Shown here one piece after another: positions 62,224-64,000 of a DNA stretch of 64,000 nucleotides; the first letter of the stretch is position 1; every line of letters begins with the position of its first letter. The stretch lies in the NCBI RefSeq assembly GCF_900112185.1, contig NZ_FOKP01000021.1, positions 1 to 64,000 on the forward strand, given 5' to 3'. Under the pieces are notes generated by a model. The model did not search any database, was not told the origin of the DNA, and saw only the letters and a program-made list of their open reading frames with translations. The position numbers and the translations under genes were made by a program. Origin of the DNA: Allobosea sp. CRIB-10. GTDB taxonomy: Bacteria > Pseudomonadota > Alphaproteobacteria > Rhizobiales > Beijerinckiaceae.

Positions 62224-63450
62224 TCAAGCGAGCCTCGTGGGATTCGTAGCCTGACTGGTGCATGAGAGCTCGGTCTGAACGTCCGAACCCCGGACAAGAG
62301 TTAAATCAACCGGACACCGATCGGCGATCTCGAGGATCCGAGCGTGCTGCTCATCACTCAGCGGGCCATCGAGGACGATGGTGCGGGTGAATCGGTCGGG
62401 CGGCGTCATGTCTGGCACCTTCTCGTGCTGCACGGTCGTGCTCGCCCGTTCCAGCGGAAAGCCCTTCCGGTTTGCATAGAGACGCATCGTCATCACCGTG
62501 CAGGCTGCCAGGCCGGCGGATACCAGTTCGTAAGGAGATAGTCCGGTTCCGAGACCACCGACCGATGCTGGCTCATCGGCGAACAGAGCGTGCTCGCCGC
62601 TGCGGACCTTGAGTTGGAACTTCCCCGCAAGAGTTTCGGTGGCGACGACGCCCTTGGCAACCTCGACCTGCGGAAGATCCGTCGTGAGCGGTGGGAGAAA
62701 GCGGCTCGCCCACGCAGCTACCATAGCCGAGGCGTAGTTCGCGTCTGCAACGTCGGTGAGGAGGTGATCCGCCGTGTCGAGCGAGATGAAGCTTTTAGGA
62801 TGCCTGGACGCGACGAAGATGCGCGACGCGTGGTCGATGCCGACCACTTGATCCAGAGGAGAGTGCATGACCAGCACCGGACGTCGCATAGAGGCAATGG
62901 ACTTCTCGACGTCGATCCCCTCGACCGCCTCAAGGAAGCTACGGCGAATGAGGAAGGGTCTGCCGGCGATCTCTACCGACGCCTCACCGGCGCTTGCGAT
63001 GGTGTCCAAATCATTCGGTCCGAAGAGGCGTAAAATATGCTGAAGGTCGGCCGGCGCACCAATCGTCACGACCGCCGCAACGTCAGGCAAGTCGGCGGCG
63101 GCTACGATCGCAGCGGTGCCACCCAGGCTGTGCCCGACGACGAGGGAGGGTGACATACCCGCCGCCGCCATCGCCTTGGCGGCAGCACGGAGGTCCTCGA
63201 CGTCTGACGCGAAGCTTACAGCCTCCCCCATCCCACCCCCGATCCCGGTTCCGGCGAAATCGAACCTCAAGACCCCGATGCCCGCACGCGAGAGCGCACG
63301 CGAGATGTAAACGGCGGCGCGACTGTCTTTCCCGCAGGTGAAGCAGTGGGCGAAGATCGCCCAGCCCCGCGGTGTCCCCTCTGGTCGTTCGAGGTGCCCG
63401 GAAAGCTGAGAGCCAGCCCCACTAGCAAACGCGAATGTCTTTTCTGCCAT
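62224..63450 (-). CDS. Alpha/beta hydrolase fused to OsmC peroxidase domain
   Basis: A 408-residue two-domain protein. Residues 5-255 form an alpha/beta hydrolase (FAHCFTCGKDSRAAVYISRALSRAGIGVLRFDFAGTG, nucleophile in VVGHSLGG, VLVMHSPLDQVVG). Residues 270-400 form an OsmC domain with its two redox Cys (LAACTVMTMRLYANRKG and DRCPVDLTL). OsmC proteins reduce organic hydroperoxides or persulfides with thiols. Two MarR-type operators lie upstream. I chose the ATG at 63450. Confidence 0.9.
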   Translation of the reverse strand: MAEKTFAFASGAGSQLSGHLERPEGTPRGWAIFAHCFTCGKDSRAAVYISRALSRAGIGVLRFDFAGTGIGGGMGEAVSFASDVEDLRAAAKAMAAAGMSPSLVVGHSLGGTAAIVAAADLPDVAAVVTIGAPADLQHILRLFGPNDLDTIASAGEASVEIAGRPFLIRRSFLEAVEGIDVEKSIASMRRPVLVMHSPLDQVVGIDHASRIFVASRHPKSFISLDTADHLLTDVADANYASAMVAAWASRFLPPLTTDLPQVEVAKGVVATETLAGKFQLKVRSGEHALFADEPASVGGLGTGLSPYELVSAGLAACTVMTMRLYANRKGFPLERASTTVQHEKVPDMTPPDRFTRTIVLDGPLSDEQHARILEIADRCPVDLTLVRGSDVQTELSCTSQATNPTRLA

Positions 63451-63559
63451 GTCTATCAAACCTCCAGCACGCCGGCTTGGCGATTACGCTCTCAGCACTT
63501 TCGACGGAGCTGGGCGGAGCGCGCCGCCCACCAGTAGTCGTCATCTCAGGGTATCATTT

Positions 63560-63615
63560 ATATGCTTGGCGCATATAGACAAGCCCCTAGTCCATGATTA
63601 TATGCGCCAAGCATA
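63560..63615. promoter_or_regulatory. Two TATGC-N5-GCATA operators between divergent genes
   Basis: TATGC TTGGC GCATA at 63560-63574 and TATGC GCCAA GCATA at 63601-63615, centres 41 bp apart (about four helical turns). They lie between the hydrolase-OsmC gene and the divergent LysR gene, so both could be controlled by the MarR proteins. Confidence 0.7.
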
Positions 63616-63685
63616 CTTCTGCGGCCTGCTTCCCTAAGGCGGTCCTACGGAAGGGGCATCTGTCAGGCGTACGGGCCAAAGGACT

Positions 63686-64000
63686 ATGGAACTCAATCAA
63701 GTCAGCTATTTCATCAACTTGGCCGAGACGCTGAATTTCACAGCAGCTGCTCGCTTGAGCGGTGTGTCACAGCCAAGTCTGACCCGCGCGATCCGCCGCT
63801 TGGAGGATGAGCTTGGTGGGCCACTGATCTATCGCGACGGGAAGAACAGCCGCCTGACTGGCCTTGGCCAAGACGTCGAGGCAGAATTCCGGCGCATGGT
63901 GGTCGCGATTAAGAGCGTCCGCAATCACTCCGAGAACTGGGCGATGGGGGGGCACCGCGTGCTGGATGTCGCCGTCGCGCTAACCGTCGGACCGAAGCAA
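63686..64000 (+). CDS. LysR-family regulator, cut by the window end
   Basis: The first 105 residues: MELNQVSYFINLAETLNFTAAARLSGVSQPSLTRAIRRLEDELGGPLIYRDGKNSRLTGLGQ, a standard LysR HTH. The effector domain lies outside the window. Divergent from the hydrolase-OsmC gene, which it may regulate. Confidence 0.9.
   Translation, partial: MELNQVSYFINLAETLNFTAAARLSGVSQPSLTRAIRRLEDELGGPLIYRDGKNSRLTGLGQDVEAEFRRMVVAIKSVRNHSENWAMGGHRVLDVAVALTVGPKQ

Noticed and set aside
1..64000. CRISPR array, tRNA or rRNA genes
   Set aside because: No regularly spaced repeats and no tRNA or rRNA signatures were seen by eye on either strand.

Overview
The window comes from a high-GC alphaproteobacterium, most likely of the order Hyphomicrobiales (inferred from protein style and gene content; no 16S rRNA is present). 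It opens with host chromosome, map followed by radC. radC is cut just after the first half of its metal-binding motif, and a tyrosine integrase lies about 120 bp downstream. From there to about 52.6 kb the sequence is one integrative and conjugative element (ICE). The other half of radC, which would mark the right end, is not seen, so the element probably continues past the window or its right end has been rearranged.

Layout. (1) 0.26-1.74 kb: map and truncated radC. (2) 1.74-3.5 kb: candidate integrase arm sites, the integrase and a secreted thermonuclease-like protein. (3) 3.55-15.7 kb: a defence island. On the plus strand is a HigB/HigA toxin-antitoxin pair, then a tightly overlapping four-gene operon: SIR2-like protein, small middle-component-like protein, Rad50/SMC-like ABC ATPase with a CPLC hook, and an Mrr-type nuclease fused to an nSTAND3 NTPase. 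On the minus strand is a Gabija-like pair (OLD/TOPRIM nuclease and UvrD-like helicase) followed by a HEPN/RES-domain protein. (4) 15.76-16.64 kb: an IS5-family (IS427-like) element, then debris. (5) 17-37 kb: ICE maintenance genes (DUF932, ParB-like, KlcA antirestriction, methylase/strawberry-notch helicase, TOPRIM primase-like, DUF2493, DUF736, DUF2285, excisionase-like HTH, RepA-type initiator with three iterons, ParA, a ParG-like protein, DUF2840, TraF peptidase). (6) 37.5-52.6 kb: transfer genes (transglycosylase, relaxase, TraG/VirD4 and a full trbBCDEJKLFGI set, then DUF2274). (7) 52.6-64 kb: cargo or flank: LysR, two related MarR regulators with cysteine-rich tails, a YeeE/YedE sulfur transporter, an MCP/CheW pair, an IS66 element, a hydrolase-OsmC fusion and the start of another LysR gene.

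How it fits together. The integrase and excisionase-like protein would move the element in and out of radC. RepA, the iterons and ParA would maintain or amplify the excised circle. Relaxase, TraG and Trb proteins would transfer it, with KlcA countering restriction in the recipient. The defence island is the payload. Several backbone genes share a repeated leader that can fold, supported by compensatory changes between two copies. The MarR and hydrolase-OsmC genes share a palindromic site, TATGC-N5-GCATA, which suggests one redox or sulfur-responsive regulon.

The most likely novel system is the four-gene SIR2/middle component/ABC/nuclease-nSTAND3 operon, physically coupled to a toxin-antitoxin pair. 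All functions are read from motifs and context; no database search was run.
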